Shown: in pieces, positions 18,763-27,159 of the stretch
Layout of the letters: each line of letters opens with the position of its first letter
Position numbering within the stretch: the stretch's first letter is position 1
Assembly: GCA_900197615.1 (NCBI GenBank)
Contig: FZLR01000009.1
Span: forward strand, 1 to 54,460
DNA length: 54,460 nucleotides
Origin: Rhodospirillaceae bacterium Spongia-Bin9
GTDB lineage: Bacteria > Pseudomonadota > Alphaproteobacteria > Bin65
Direction of reading: 5' to 3'
Notes under the pieces: generated by a model
Seen by the model: only the letters and a program-made list of their open reading frames with translations
The model's database searches: none
What the model was told of the DNA's origin: nothing
Position numbers and translations under genes: made by a program

Positions 18763-19569
18763 ATGCTCGAACTGTACCACCACGGATCGTCGGTCTGCGC
18801 CGCCAAGGTGCGCCTCGCGCTGGCCGAGAAGGGGCTGGACTGGGAAGGCCATTATCTGGACATCCTCAAGGGCGACCAGTTCGCGCCGGAATACCGCAAG
18901 CTCAACCCCAAGGCCGTGGTGCCGACCCTGGTGCATGACGGCACGGTCATAACCGAATCCACCGTGATCTGCGAATATCTCGACGAGGTCTTTCCCGACC
19001 CTCCGCTGATCCCCGCCGATCCCGTACAGCGCGCAAGGATGCGGTGCTGGACCAAGGCGGTCGACGAGGAGGTCCATCGCGCCTGCGGGCCGCTCACCTT
19101 CATGGCCTCGCACCGGCACACCCTGATGCGTCTGGGTCCGGATAAGCTGGAGGAATTCCTCCAGAGCACGCCGGTCGATTCCGTCACCTCCGACTGGAAC
19201 GTCCGCAAGCGCGGCTATATCGAGCGGGGCTTCGACGCGCCGGACGCCGCCCGCATCGTGCATCTCTACGACCGCTACCTGGCCAAGATGGAGGCCGACC
19301 TCGCCGGCGGTCCGTGGCTGGCCGGCGACGCCTATACGCTGGCCGACGCCGGCATGACGCCCTACCTCGCCCGGCTCGACATGCTGCAGATGCAGGCGAT
19401 GTGGACCGCGAACCGGCCGCGGCTGACCGACTGGTTCGCGCGCATCGAGGCGCGGCCGAGCTACGCCGAGGCGGTCGAGAAGTGGGTGCCGGACCATCTG
19501 CGCAGCGATCTGAACACGTTCGGGGCGCAGAACTGGCCGTCCGTGCGGGATATCCTCGCCGCTGCCTGA
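18763..19569 (+). CDS. Glutathione S-transferase family protein
   Basis: 268 residues from ATG 18763 (AGGGAAGCG upstream). The N-terminal thioredoxin-like domain reads MLELYHHGSSVCAAKVRLALAEKGLDWE, with Ser/Cys at the glutathione-activating position, then KAVVPTLVHDGTVITESTVICEYLDE (cis-Pro and ES motifs). The C-terminal helical domain carries GPWLAGDAYTLADAGMTPYLARLDML. Longer than typical GSTs by about 50 residues because of an insert around SHRHTLMRLGPDKLEEFLQ. The stop is separated from the glycerol kinase ATG by a single base, so the two are probably co-transcribed. Physiological substrate unknown. Confidence 0.9.
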   Translation: MLELYHHGSSVCAAKVRLALAEKGLDWEGHYLDILKGDQFAPEYRKLNPKAVVPTLVHDGTVITESTVICEYLDEVFPDPPLIPADPVQRARMRCWTKAVDEEVHRACGPLTFMASHRHTLMRLGPDKLEEFLQSTPVDSVTSDWNVRKRGYIERGFDAPDAARIVHLYDRYLAKMEADLAGGPWLAGDAYTLADAGMTPYLARLDMLQMQAMWTANRPRLTDWFARIEARPSYAEAVEKWVPDHLRSDLNTFGAQNWPSVRDILAAA

Positions 19570-19570
19570 C

Positions 19571-21103
19571 ATGGCGCCCGATTCGGCCCGGCCCGCGATC
19601 CTGGCGATCGACCAGGGCACGACGAGCAGCCGGGCCATCGCCTTCGACCCGAGCGGCGTTGTCGTCGGCGCGGCGCAGGAACCGTTACCGCAACATTTCC
19701 CGCGCGACGGCTGGGTCGAGCAGGACCCGGAGGATATCTGGCGCACTGTGCTGGAGACGAGCCGGCAGGCCATGGCCGAGGCGCAGGGCAGGGGCTTCGC
19801 CATCGCCGCCATCGGCATCGTCAACCAGCGCGAGACGGCCGTCGTCTGGGACCGCGAGACCGGACGGCCGATCCACAACGCCATCGTCTGGCAGGACCGG
19901 CGCGGCGCCGACCGGTGCCGGGGGCTGGTGGCGGGCGGCGCGGCGCCGGCGATCCGCCGGGCGACCGGCCTGGTGCCGGATTCCTACTTCTCCGCGACCA
20001 AGCTGGAATGGCTGCTCGGCCATGTCGACGGCGCCGGGGCGGCGGCAGGGCGCGGCGCGCTCGCCTTCGGTACGGTCGACAGCTTCCTCCTCTGGCGCCT
20101 GACCGGCGGCGCGGCCCACGCGACCGACGCGACCAACGCCTCGCGCACCATGCTGTTCGATATCGAAGTGCAGAGCTGGGACACGGCCCTGTGCGCCGAA
20201 TTCGACGTGCCGGCTTCCGTGTTGCCCGAGGTCCGGGACAGCGCCGGCGCGTTCGGCACGACCGATCCGGCGCATTTCGGCGCGGCGATTCCGATAACCG
20301 GCATCGCCGGCGACCAGCAGGCGGCGCTGGTCGGGCAGGGCTGCCTGACGCCGGGCATGGCCAAGAGCACCTACGGCACCGGCTGTTTCATCCTGGTCAA
20401 TGCCGGAGGTGTGCGGCCCGATCCGGGCGAGGGCATCCTGGCGACCGTCGCCTGGCGGCTCGGCGGCGCGGCGGTCTACGCCGTCGAGGGCGCCATCTTC
20501 AACGCCGGCACCGCGGTCCAGTGGCTGCGCGACGGGTTGGGCGTCATCGGCGAGAGCGCGGCGAGCGAAACCCTGGCCGCCGGGCTGCCGGACAACGAGG
20601 GCGTCTACCTGGTGCCTGCCTTCACCGGCCTCGGCGCGCCGTGGTGGGACGCCTCCGCGCGCGGCGGCCTGTTCGGCCTGACCCGGGATACCGGCGCGGC
20701 CCACCTGGCGCGCGCGGCCCTCGAAGCCTGCGGTTACCAGACCGCAGACCTGTTGGAGGCCATGGGCGGACCCAAGGGCGTCGGGCGGCACGGCTTCGGG
20801 CCCCGAAGCGACAGTGGCCGGCTGCGGGTCGACGGCGGTATGGCGGCGAACGACTGGTTGATGCAGTTCATCGCGGATATCGCCGACGCCCCGGTCGAGC
20901 GCCCGGCGATGACCGAGACGACGGCCCTCGGCGCCGCCTTGCTGGCCGGTGTGGGCGTAGGCCTCTACAATTCTCTGGAGGACGCGGTCGCGGCAACCTG
21001 GCGCCCCGACCGCATCTTCACGCCCTCGATGGCGGCAGATCGCCGAAAAGCCCTGCGCGCCGGCTGGCACGCCGCGGTCGAACGGGTGCGGAGCGGGGGT
21101 TAG
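19571..21103 (+). CDS. glpK: Glycerol kinase
   Basis: 510 residues, FGGY-family kinase forming sn-glycerol-3-phosphate from glycerol and ATP. The N-terminal ATP-binding strand is ILAIDQGTTSSRAIAFD; INQRET-type NQRETAVVWDRETGRPIHNAIVWQDRR is diagnostic of GlpK; LWRLTGG, DATNASRTMLFD, GIAGDQQAALVGQGC and KSTYGTGCFILVN follow. The C-terminal FGGY signature region has RVDGGMAANDWLMQFIADI and ETTALGAALLAGVGVGLY. No glpD, glpF or glpR lies in the window; instead it follows a GST gene. A palindromic repeat with a T-run lies 30-200 bp after the stop and may end transcription. Confidence 0.94.
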   Translation: MAPDSARPAILAIDQGTTSSRAIAFDPSGVVVGAAQEPLPQHFPRDGWVEQDPEDIWRTVLETSRQAMAEAQGRGFAIAAIGIVNQRETAVVWDRETGRPIHNAIVWQDRRGADRCRGLVAGGAAPAIRRATGLVPDSYFSATKLEWLLGHVDGAGAAAGRGALAFGTVDSFLLWRLTGGAAHATDATNASRTMLFDIEVQSWDTALCAEFDVPASVLPEVRDSAGAFGTTDPAHFGAAIPITGIAGDQQAALVGQGCLTPGMAKSTYGTGCFILVNAGGVRPDPGEGILATVAWRLGGAAVYAVEGAIFNAGTAVQWLRDGLGVIGESAASETLAAGLPDNEGVYLVPAFTGLGAPWWDASARGGLFGLTRDTGAAHLARAALEACGYQTADLLEAMGGPKGVGRHGFGPRSDSGRLRVDGGMAANDWLMQFIADIADAPVERPAMTETTALGAALLAGVGVGLYNSLEDAVAATWRPDRIFTPSMAADRRKALRAGWHAAVERVRSGG

Positions 21104-21132
21104 GGCTGGCGCACGGAACAATTCACCCCATT

Positions 21133-21298
21133 TCCCGTCATTTCGACCGGCGCGTCCCGTAGGGGCGCGGAGTGGAGAAATCTACCCTGCGTTCGGCCGA
21201 AGTCGAAATGCAGCGCACGGTCCGACGCACGACAAGATGCAGATTTCTCCGCGCCGCGGCTGCGCCGCTTCTGTCGAAATCACGGGAGCGGGTTTTTT
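21133..21298. repeat. MITE/REP-like palindromic element, possible terminator of the GST-glpK unit
   Basis: The left arm (21133-21184: TCCCGTCATTTCGACCGG... then GCGCGGAG..GGAGAAATCT) and right arm (21241-21287: AGATTTCTCCGCGCC... then GTCGAAATCACGGGA) are imperfect inverted repeats of about 48 bp around a 56-bp centre. The right end is followed by GGTTTTTT (T-run 21293-21298). Elements with GTCATTTCGACCG arms and GGAGAAATCT inner ends are widespread intergenic repeats in alphaproteobacteria (general knowledge). Related half-copies are visible near 37735 and 38620-38690. Confidence 0.7.
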
Positions 21299-21344
21299 CT
21301 GCCGGCCGGGAAACAGGCCGGGGCGGATGACCGGCTGAAACCCG

Positions 21345-22358
21345 TCAGGCCGCCGCCTCGAACAACTCCCGCACCAGCTTTATCGCCATCTTGGTCGCGA
21401 CGCGGCGGCGGTAGTGGCCGGGGGTGAAGGTGGTCTTCATCGACATGAGCTGGTCCTTGCACAGATCGTCGATCCCCTGGACCGCGGCGTCGTCCAGCGC
21501 TCCGCCGGCCAGGTCCGCCGCGCCTTCGAGGAACACGGGGCGCGGATTGGTGCCGGTGATCGCGATGCGCAGGTCGGCGAGTGCGTTGCCGTCGCGCGCC
21601 ACCGCCGCGGCACAGCCGGCCACCGGATACTCGATCGAGCGGCGGATGCGGATCTTTTCATAGCCCGAGACGAGAGTGCCCGGCGCCGAAGCCCGGATGC
21701 GCAGCACGAACTCGCCGGGCTCTATCGCCATGTAGTCGATGCCGTCGCCGGTCGAGCCGTCCTGCCTCGAATAGCCGGTGAAGAAGTCGCGCATCGAAAC
21801 CGTGCGCTCGCCGTTCGGGCCGAGCAGGTCGATTTCGCCGTCGAACAGCAGCATCGCCGGCGCGAGGTCGCCGGAATAGGTCGCGAAACACACGCCCTTC
21901 GACTTGGGCGCGACATGGCACATGTCGCCGAGCTCGGTCTTCAGGCAGTGGTCGTTGGCCTCGCGCCACCATTCGGACTGGTTGTAGTAGATGCAGCGGG
22001 TGTCCAGGCAGATGTTGCCGCCGACGGTGCCCATGTTGCGCTGGGTCGGTCCCGCGATAGTGCCGGCGGCCTTGGCGACCGCCGGATAGAGTCGCCGGAT
22101 TTCCGGATGCTCGGCGACCTCGAACAGGCGTACCGACGCACCGATGACGAGGCCGTTCCCGCTCACGTCGATGGATTTGAGATCGGCCAGGTCGTTGGTG
22201 TCGATCAGGACCGGCGGCGTCTCGATCTGCCGCCGGATGTTGACCAGCAGGTCGGTGCCGCCGCCGATCATCCGGCTTTCCGGATGGGCCTGCCGGGCGG
22301 CCAGCGCTTCCTCGACCGTATGCGGACGAATGACCTCGAAACTGTGCAGCGCGTCCAT
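21345..22358 (-). CDS. hcrB: Molybdenum hydroxylase FAD subunit, 4-hydroxybenzoyl-CoA reductase beta-like
   Basis: 337 residues. A CO-dehydrogenase/xanthine-dehydrogenase flavoprotein fold with MIGGGTDLLVNIRR (FAD pyrophosphate binding) and TVGGNICLDTRC. An insert at about residues 117-160 contains Cys122, Cys138, Cys147 and Cys157 (DTRCIYY, NDHCLK, GDMCHVAP, KGVCFATYSGD). This matches the position and spacing of the extra [4Fe-4S]-binding loop known from the beta subunit of 4-hydroxybenzoyl-CoA reductase and absent from ordinary xanthine dehydrogenases. The ATG at 22358 overlaps the stop of the large-subunit gene by one base (TGATG). It would pass electrons between ferredoxin-like donors and the Mo centre. 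Confidence 0.85.
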   Translation of the reverse strand: MDALHSFEVIRPHTVEEALAARQAHPESRMIGGGTDLLVNIRRQIETPPVLIDTNDLADLKSIDVSGNGLVIGASVRLFEVAEHPEIRRLYPAVAKAAGTIAGPTQRNMGTVGGNICLDTRCIYYNQSEWWREANDHCLKTELGDMCHVAPKSKGVCFATYSGDLAPAMLLFDGEIDLLGPNGERTVSMRDFFTGYSRQDGSTGDGIDYMAIEPGEFVLRIRASAPGTLVSGYEKIRIRRSIEYPVAGCAAAVARDGNALADLRIAITGTNPRPVFLEGAADLAGGALDDAAVQGIDDLCKDQLMSMKTTFTPGHYRRRVATKMAIKLVRELFEAAA

Positions 22359-24721
22359 CAGGCGGCCCTCTTCTTCGCGCCGAAGCGGGCGGCTTTCTCC
22401 AGGGCGAGGAACACCTTGTCCGGCGTGATCGGCGTATCGGCAAAGCGGATGCCCGTGGCGTCGTGGATCGCGTTGGCGACCGCCGGAATGAAGCTGCTGA
22501 GCGAGCCTTCGCCGGCCTCCTTGGCGCCATAGGGCCCGTGGGGATCGTTCGATTCGACGATGTGGGTGTGGATCGGCGGCGAATCCTGGATCGTCGGGAT
22601 CCGGTAATCCAGCAGGTTGTTGGCCAAATTCAGGCCGTTGTAGAAGCCGGTCTCCTCGCTCAGCGCCTGGCCCATGCCCATCCAGACCGAACCCTCGATC
22701 TGGCCCTCGACCGTCAGCCGGTTGAGCGCCTTGCCGCAATCGTGGGCGACCCAGACATCGTCCACGGTGACTTCGCCGGTGATCTCGTCGACCGTCACTT
22801 CCACGGCCTGAGCGGCGTAGGAGAAGCCCATGGTGCCGCCGATCGCGGCGCCGCGGTATTTCTTGCCGCCCCAGCTTTCGGGGATCGTGTTGTAGATGCC
22901 CTTGGTGGTGATCGTGCCGGTGTCGCGCAGCGCCTCCATCACGACTTCCTGGAAGGGGATGCCGGTATCCTGGCTGCCGGCGCGGTAGTATTCGCCGAGC
23001 ACCTCGACATCTTCCGGATCGGCCTCCAGCTTGCGCGCTGCAGCCTCGACCAGGATCTTGCGCAGATTGGTCGCCGCTTCGAGGGTCGCGTTGCCGACAT
23101 AGAAGGTGACACGCGAGGAATAGGAGCCGTTGTCTTTCGGCGTCACCTCGCTGTCCGAGGCGATCACCCGGATGCGGTCGATCGGCAGGCCGAGCACGTC
23201 GGCGGTGATCTGGGCAACGAGAGTCGACGAACCCTGGCCGATCTCGGCCGCGCCGGTCAGCACCGTGATCGCGCCGTCCCAGTCCAGCTTCAGGTTGACG
23301 GTCGCGTGGGGCTCGCCGGTCCAGTTCACCGGCTTGGACGCGCCGGAGATATAGTGAGAGGCGGCGAAGCCGATGCCCTTCTTCTTGCCGGGCCCGGGAT
23401 CGGGCAGGCCGTTGGCCCGCTTCTCCTTCCAGCCGCTCGCCCGCTCGACCCAGTCGATGCATTCGGGCAGGCCGTAGGAATTGATCATCAGGTCGTTCTG
23501 GGTGAAGGTCGGCGCTTCCAGAAAATTTCGCCGGCGCACCTCGATCGGGTCGAGGCCCAGGGCTTCCGCCATTTCGTCGAGCAACGATTCGAACACGAAG
23601 CGGGTGTTGACCGTGCCGTGGCCGCGGAAAGCGCCGCAGGGCGGCGTGTTGGTCAGCACTCGCCGGCCGATATAGCGGACATTCTGGAGATCGTAGATCG
23701 CGTAGAGCAGCGAGCCGGCATAGAGAATCGTGACGATGCCGTAGCTCGAATGGGCACCGCCGCGCTGGTCGTTCTCCAGCTCGACGCCCGCGATCCGGCC
23801 GTCCTTCGTCATGCCGATCTTGAGACGCAGGTCGGTCTCCGGCCGGCCGCGGTGGGTGATGAAGGTTTCCTCGCGCGTCGTCAGCAGCCGCACCGCGCCG
23901 CCGATCTTGCGGGCCAGCAGGGCGGCGATCAGTTCCGGCTGCAAGGTTTCCGTCCGGGCGCCGAAGCCGCCGCCGACATGGGGTTTGATAACCCGGATAC
24001 GCCCCTGGTCCATGCCGGTCACCTTGGCCAGCATGAGGTGGACGTAGTAGGGCACCTGGGTCGAGCACTGGCAGGTCAGCCGGTCGCGCAGCGGATCGTA
24101 TGACACCAGCGCGCTGTGCATCTCCATCTGCGCCTGGCAGACCTCGGCGGCGTGGAATTTCCGCTCCATCACAAGGTCCGCGCCGGCGAAGGCGTCGTCG
24201 ACATCGCCGAGTTCGAAGAAAACGTCGCGCTCCAGATTGCCGGGCCGGTGCTCGTGCAGGTCGACCGCGCCTTCGGCATAGGCGTCCCTGCAGCGGTAGT
24301 AGGCAGGCAGTTCCCTGACTTTCAGCCCGATCTTCTTGAGCGCGGCCTTGGCGATGTGGATATCGTCGGCCGCAACCGCCGCCACCGGCTCGCCCTTGTA
24401 GCGCACCCGGTCGCGCGCCAGCGGGTATTCGCCGCGGGCGATGGGGAGCACGCCGAAAGTCTTGTCGCAATCCGCGCCGGTGACGACGGCGCGCACGCCA
24501 GGCATCGCTTCGGCTTCGGACGTGTCGACCTCGAGAACCTCGGCATGGGCGTAGGGGCTGCGCAGGATCGCTGCCTCCAGAGCCTTGCCCTCGACGAAAT
24601 CGGCGGTGTACCGGGCGGCGCCGGAAACCTTCTCCGGGCCATCGACCATCGGCACATACTCGCCGATCGAGCGCACCGGTTCGACGGCGGCGGTATCGAC
24701 GGGTTTGACCTGTTCGTTCAT
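22358..24721 (-). CDS. hcrA: Molybdenum hydroxylase large (molybdopterin) subunit, 4-hydroxybenzoyl-CoA reductase alpha-like
   Basis: 787 residues. Xanthine-oxidase-family large subunit: [15 protein letters not shown] near the N-terminus, [18 protein letters not shown] (cofactor contact), [40 protein letters not shown], and a C-terminal [24 protein letters not shown] containing the catalytic Glu of the family. Middle gene of a C-A-B operon: 15 bp after the small subunit and overlapping the FAD subunit by 1 nt. The reaction is inferred from the FAD subunit's Fe-S loop: reductive removal of the phenolic OH of 4-hydroxybenzoyl-CoA to give benzoyl-CoA. Another CoA-ester or purine hydroxylase remains possible. 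Confidence 0.88.
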   Translation of the reverse strand: MNEQVKPVDTAAVEPVRSIGEYVPMVDGPEKVSGAARYTADFVEGKALEAAILRSPYAHAEVLEVDTSEAEAMPGVRAVVTGADCDKTFGVLPIARGEYPLARDRVRYKGEPVAAVAADDIHIAKAALKKIGLKVRELPAYYRCRDAYAEGAVDLHEHRPGNLERDVFFELGDVDDAFAGADLVMERKFHAAEVCQAQMEMHSALVSYDPLRDRLTCQCSTQVPYYVHLMLAKVTGMDQGRIRVIKPHVGGGFGARTETLQPELIAALLARKIGGAVRLLTTREETFITHRGRPETDLRLKIGMTKDGRIAGVELENDQRGGAHSSYGIVTILYAGSLLYAIYDLQNVRYIGRRVLTNTPPCGAFRGHGTVNTRFVFESLLDEMAEALGLDPIEVRRRNFLEAPTFTQNDLMINSYGLPECIDWVERASGWKEKRANGLPDPGPGKKKGIGFAASHYISGASKPVNWTGEPHATVNLKLDWDGAITVLTGAAEIGQGSSTLVAQITADVLGLPIDRIRVIASDSEVTPKDNGSYSSRVTFYVGNATLEAATNLRKILVEAAARKLEADPEDVEVLGEYYRAGSQDTGIPFQEVVMEALRDTGTITTKGIYNTIPESWGGKKYRGAAIGGTMGFSYAAQAVEVTVDEITGEVTVDDVWVAHDCGKALNRLTVEGQIEGSVWMGMGQALSEETGFYNGLNLANNLLDYRIPTIQDSPPIHTHIVESNDPHGPYGAKEAGEGSLSSFIPAVANAIHDATGIRFADTPITPDKVFLALEKAARFGAKKRAA

Positions 24722-24736
24722 CGCTCTGTCCCCCCG

Positions 24737-25264
24737 TTACGCCACATGTCCCGCCACCCGATCCGGCAGGGGCGGGTAGGGCGCCGGCTCCTCGCCGCGC
24801 CGACGGGCGGCGGCATGATGTACGGCGTCCAAAATCTTGATGTAGCCGGTGCAGCGGCAGATGTTGCTGCCCAACGCCTCGCGGATGTCGTCGTCGTCCG
24901 GCCGGTGGTTACAGCGCAGCAGCGCCTCGGCCGCCATGACGAAGCCCGGCGTGCAGGCCCCGCACTGCGCGCCCAGCTTCATGTGGAAGCCTTCCTGCAC
25001 GTCCGAAAGGCGGCCGTTGTGCGACAGGCCCTCTACGGTTTCGACCGCTTTGCCGGCGACCTGGCCGACCAGCGTGAGGCAGGAAAGCTGCGCGCGGCCT
25101 TCGACCAGCACTGTGCAGGCGCCGCATTCGCCGCCGTCGCAACCGGTCTTGGTGCCGGTCAGGCCCAGACCTTCGCGCAGGTAATCCAGCAGCAGCGTAT
25201 TGTCCGGCACAACGCCGTCATGCGCCTTGCCGTTCAGGGTGAAACTGACGATCCGTTTGGCCAT
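24737..25264 (-). CDS. hcrC: Molybdenum hydroxylase [2Fe-2S] subunit, 4-hydroxybenzoyl-CoA reductase gamma-like
   Basis: 175 residues. N-terminal plant-type ferredoxin cluster with Cys42, Cys47, Cys50 and Cys62 (GCDGGECGACTVL ... QLSCLTL). The second, helical cluster domain has AQCGACTPGFVMAAEALL and NICRCTGYIKILDAV. The residue between the first two helical-cluster cysteines is Ala where QCGFCTPG is usual. First gene of the three-subunit operon, 15 bp upstream of the large subunit. It relays electrons between the FAD subunit and the Mo site in the cytoplasm. Confidence 0.92.
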   Translation of the reverse strand: MAKRIVSFTLNGKAHDGVVPDNTLLLDYLREGLGLTGTKTGCDGGECGACTVLVEGRAQLSCLTLVGQVAGKAVETVEGLSHNGRLSDVQEGFHMKLGAQCGACTPGFVMAAEALLRCNHRPDDDDIREALGSNICRCTGYIKILDAVHHAAARRRGEEPAPYPPLPDRVAGHVA

Positions 25265-25290
25265 CGCTTTGGTTCCGCCGCCAATTTGCG

Positions 25291-25339
25291 TTTAATTATC
25301 AATAATCAGTATCACAAATAATTTGTTATCTCAATTAAA
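25291..25339. promoter_or_regulatory. AT-rich dyad upstream of the molybdenum-hydroxylase operon
   Basis: A nested dyad in a markedly AT-rich patch: inner ATTAT-CA-ATAAT at 25295-25306 and outer TTTAATT (25291-25297) / AATTAAA (25333-25339). It starts 27 bp before the ATG at 25264, where a repressor or activator site and promoter would be expected. The regulator is not identified. Confidence 0.35.
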
Positions 25340-25454
25340 TTTACCGGCAGCGCCGGATGGCCGCGGTGGGTATCGTGCGCCTGTGACGAAATCGACATTG
25401 GGCCTTTGCAGGCACGCGGGATAAGCGGGTGCCGCCCATCGAAAGGAGAAACCC

Positions 25455-25823
25455 ATGGCCGATCACGGCGCTTTCCGTTGGAACGAACTGCTCACCGGCG
25501 ATGTCGAGAAATGCAAGGCGTTTTTCGCCGAGGTGTGCGGCTGGACCTACGACGATGTCCCCATGCCGAATTTTACCTACACGGTTGCCAGGTCCGGCGA
25601 CAAGATGGCCGGCGGTATTATGGACAAGTCGAAGACCGGGGCGCCGGACATGCCGAGCCACTGGATGGCCTATATCGGCGTCGATGACGTGGATGCGGCG
25701 GCGGCGAAGGTTGCCGGGGCCGGCGGTACGGTGCTGCAGGAACCTTTCGATGTCGAAGGCGTCGGCCGGATCGCCGTCGTCGCCGACCCGGACGGCGCGG
25801 TCGTCGGCCTGATCGCCGACTAG
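25455..25823 (+). CDS. VOC-family (glyoxalase/bleomycin resistance-like) protein
   Basis: 122 residues, one vicinal-oxygen-chelate module: FRWNELLTGDVEKCKAFFAEVCGWTYDDV at the start, SHWMAYIGVDDVDAAAAKVAGAGGTVLQEPFDVEGVGRIAVVADPDGAVVGLI at the end. Similar in form to single-domain proteins annotated as glyoxalase-like or hydroxylase subunits; metal ligands are not obvious, so enzymatic activity is uncertain. A good ribosome-binding site (AAAGGAG) precedes the ATG. It is divergent from the molybdenum-hydroxylase operon, across the AT-rich regulatory patch. Confidence 0.85.
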   Translation: MADHGAFRWNELLTGDVEKCKAFFAEVCGWTYDDVPMPNFTYTVARSGDKMAGGIMDKSKTGAPDMPSHWMAYIGVDDVDAAAAKVAGAGGTVLQEPFDVEGVGRIAVVADPDGAVVGLIAD

Positions 25824-25900
25824 GGCCGGGGCCGGGCGGCCACCGTCTTGATCCCACTCCGATTTCGCGGTTTGCTGCGCGCCTCCGCTCACCGCAACAG

Positions 25901-27058
25901 GTGCCTGCCGTGACCGACGCTTCCGCCACTAAAACCGACCGTTTCGTCGAGACCGCCCGCCGTTTCGCCGCCGAGGCGGTTGCGCCCCACGCCGCATCGT
26001 GGGAACGCGACCGGCGCGCGCCGCGCGAGGCGTTGGAGGCCGCGGCCGACGCCGGGCTGATGGGCCTGCTGGTGCCCGAGGATCTGGGCGGCGCGGGCCT
26101 CGACCTCGCCGCGATGGCGCGGATCATGGAGGTGCTGGCCGCCGCCGACCTGGCCTTCGCCTTCAGCCTCGTCGTCCACAACAATCTGGCTGGCAACATC
26201 GCGCGCAACGGTGCGCCGCATCATCATGCCGCCTATCTGCCGGACCTGATCGCCGGGCGGCGCATCGGCGCCTTCCTGCTGACCGAGCCCCAGGGCGGCA
26301 GCGACGCCGCCAACGTGCGCACAACGGCCACGAAAACGGAAATCGGCTGGCGCATCGACGGCGAGAAGGCCTGGGTGACCAGCGGCTCCCACGCCGACCT
26401 GCTCAGCATCTATGCCCAGACCGACCCGTCGGCCGGCCACCGCGGTATTGCCTGTTTCCTGACGGCTGCGGACCGGCCCGGAATCGAGCGCCTTCCGGCC
26501 TACGCCATGCTGGGCGGCCATGCGCTGGGCGCCGGCGGCTTCCGCTTCGACGGCCTGGAGCTCGACGAATCGGCCCATTTCATCCCGGCGGGGCGCGGTT
26601 TCGCGGCAGCAATGCAGGGCATCGATCTGGCGCGGGTCAACGTCGCCTACAGCGCCTGCGGCATGCTCCGCGCCGGCCTCGACGCCGCTATCGCCTTCGT
26701 GGCGCAGCGTTCCCTGTTCGGTACGCGCAATGCGGAAAAGCAGGGCATACAATGGATTCTGGCGGATGCCGCCAGCGAACTGGAAGCGGCCTCGGCGCTT
26801 GCCGCAAAAGCCGGCGCGGCGCTCGCCGCCGACGATCCGGAAGGGAGGGTGCTGGCGGCCCATGCCAAGAAATACGCCACGCGGGCCGCGTTCGACCGGC
26901 TGAACGACTGCATGCAGGTCATGGGCGCCTGGGGCCTGACCCACGATCATCCGCTCGCCCGGCATCTGGCCGGCGCCAAGATCGCCCAATATCTCGACGG
27001 CGCCAACGAGATCCAGAATGTCGTGATCGCTCGCTCGCTGTTCGGCGGCAGGGGCTGA
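25901..27058 (+). CDS. Acyl-CoA dehydrogenase family protein
   Basis: 385 residues from GTG 25901 (GTG 25910 is an alternative). FAD-dependent alpha,beta-dehydrogenation of a CoA ester. The fold is visible from LMGLLVPEDLGGAGLDLAAMARIMEVLAAAD, the FAD/substrate loop FLLTEPQGGSDAANVRT, GEKAWVTSGSHADLLSIYAQT, the helical YSACGMLRAGLDAAIAFVAQRSLFG, and the C-terminal GAWGLTHDHPLARHLAGAKIAQYLDGANEIQNVVIARSLFG. The usual catalytic Glu position falls in YLDGANEIQ. Located between a VOC gene and a gamma-butyrobetaine-dioxygenase-like gene; electrons would go to ETF. Substrate unknown. Confidence 0.92.
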   Translation: MPAVTDASATKTDRFVETARRFAAEAVAPHAASWERDRRAPREALEAAADAGLMGLLVPEDLGGAGLDLAAMARIMEVLAAADLAFAFSLVVHNNLAGNIARNGAPHHHAAYLPDLIAGRRIGAFLLTEPQGGSDAANVRTTATKTEIGWRIDGEKAWVTSGSHADLLSIYAQTDPSAGHRGIACFLTAADRPGIERLPAYAMLGGHALGAGGFRFDGLELDESAHFIPAGRGFAAAMQGIDLARVNVAYSACGMLRAGLDAAIAFVAQRSLFGTRNAEKQGIQWILADAASELEAASALAAKAGAALAADDPEGRVLAAHAKKYATRAAFDRLNDCMQVMGAWGLTHDHPLARHLAGAKIAQYLDGANEIQNVVIARSLFGGRG

Positions 27059-27159
27059 GGCCGTAAACGCCAGGCAGCGGCGGCACGAAATTTCGCTTGA
27101 CCGGAAACGCGAATGGCGCGAGACGGGCGCCCCTTCGGTCCTTCAAGCGAACCGCCGCC

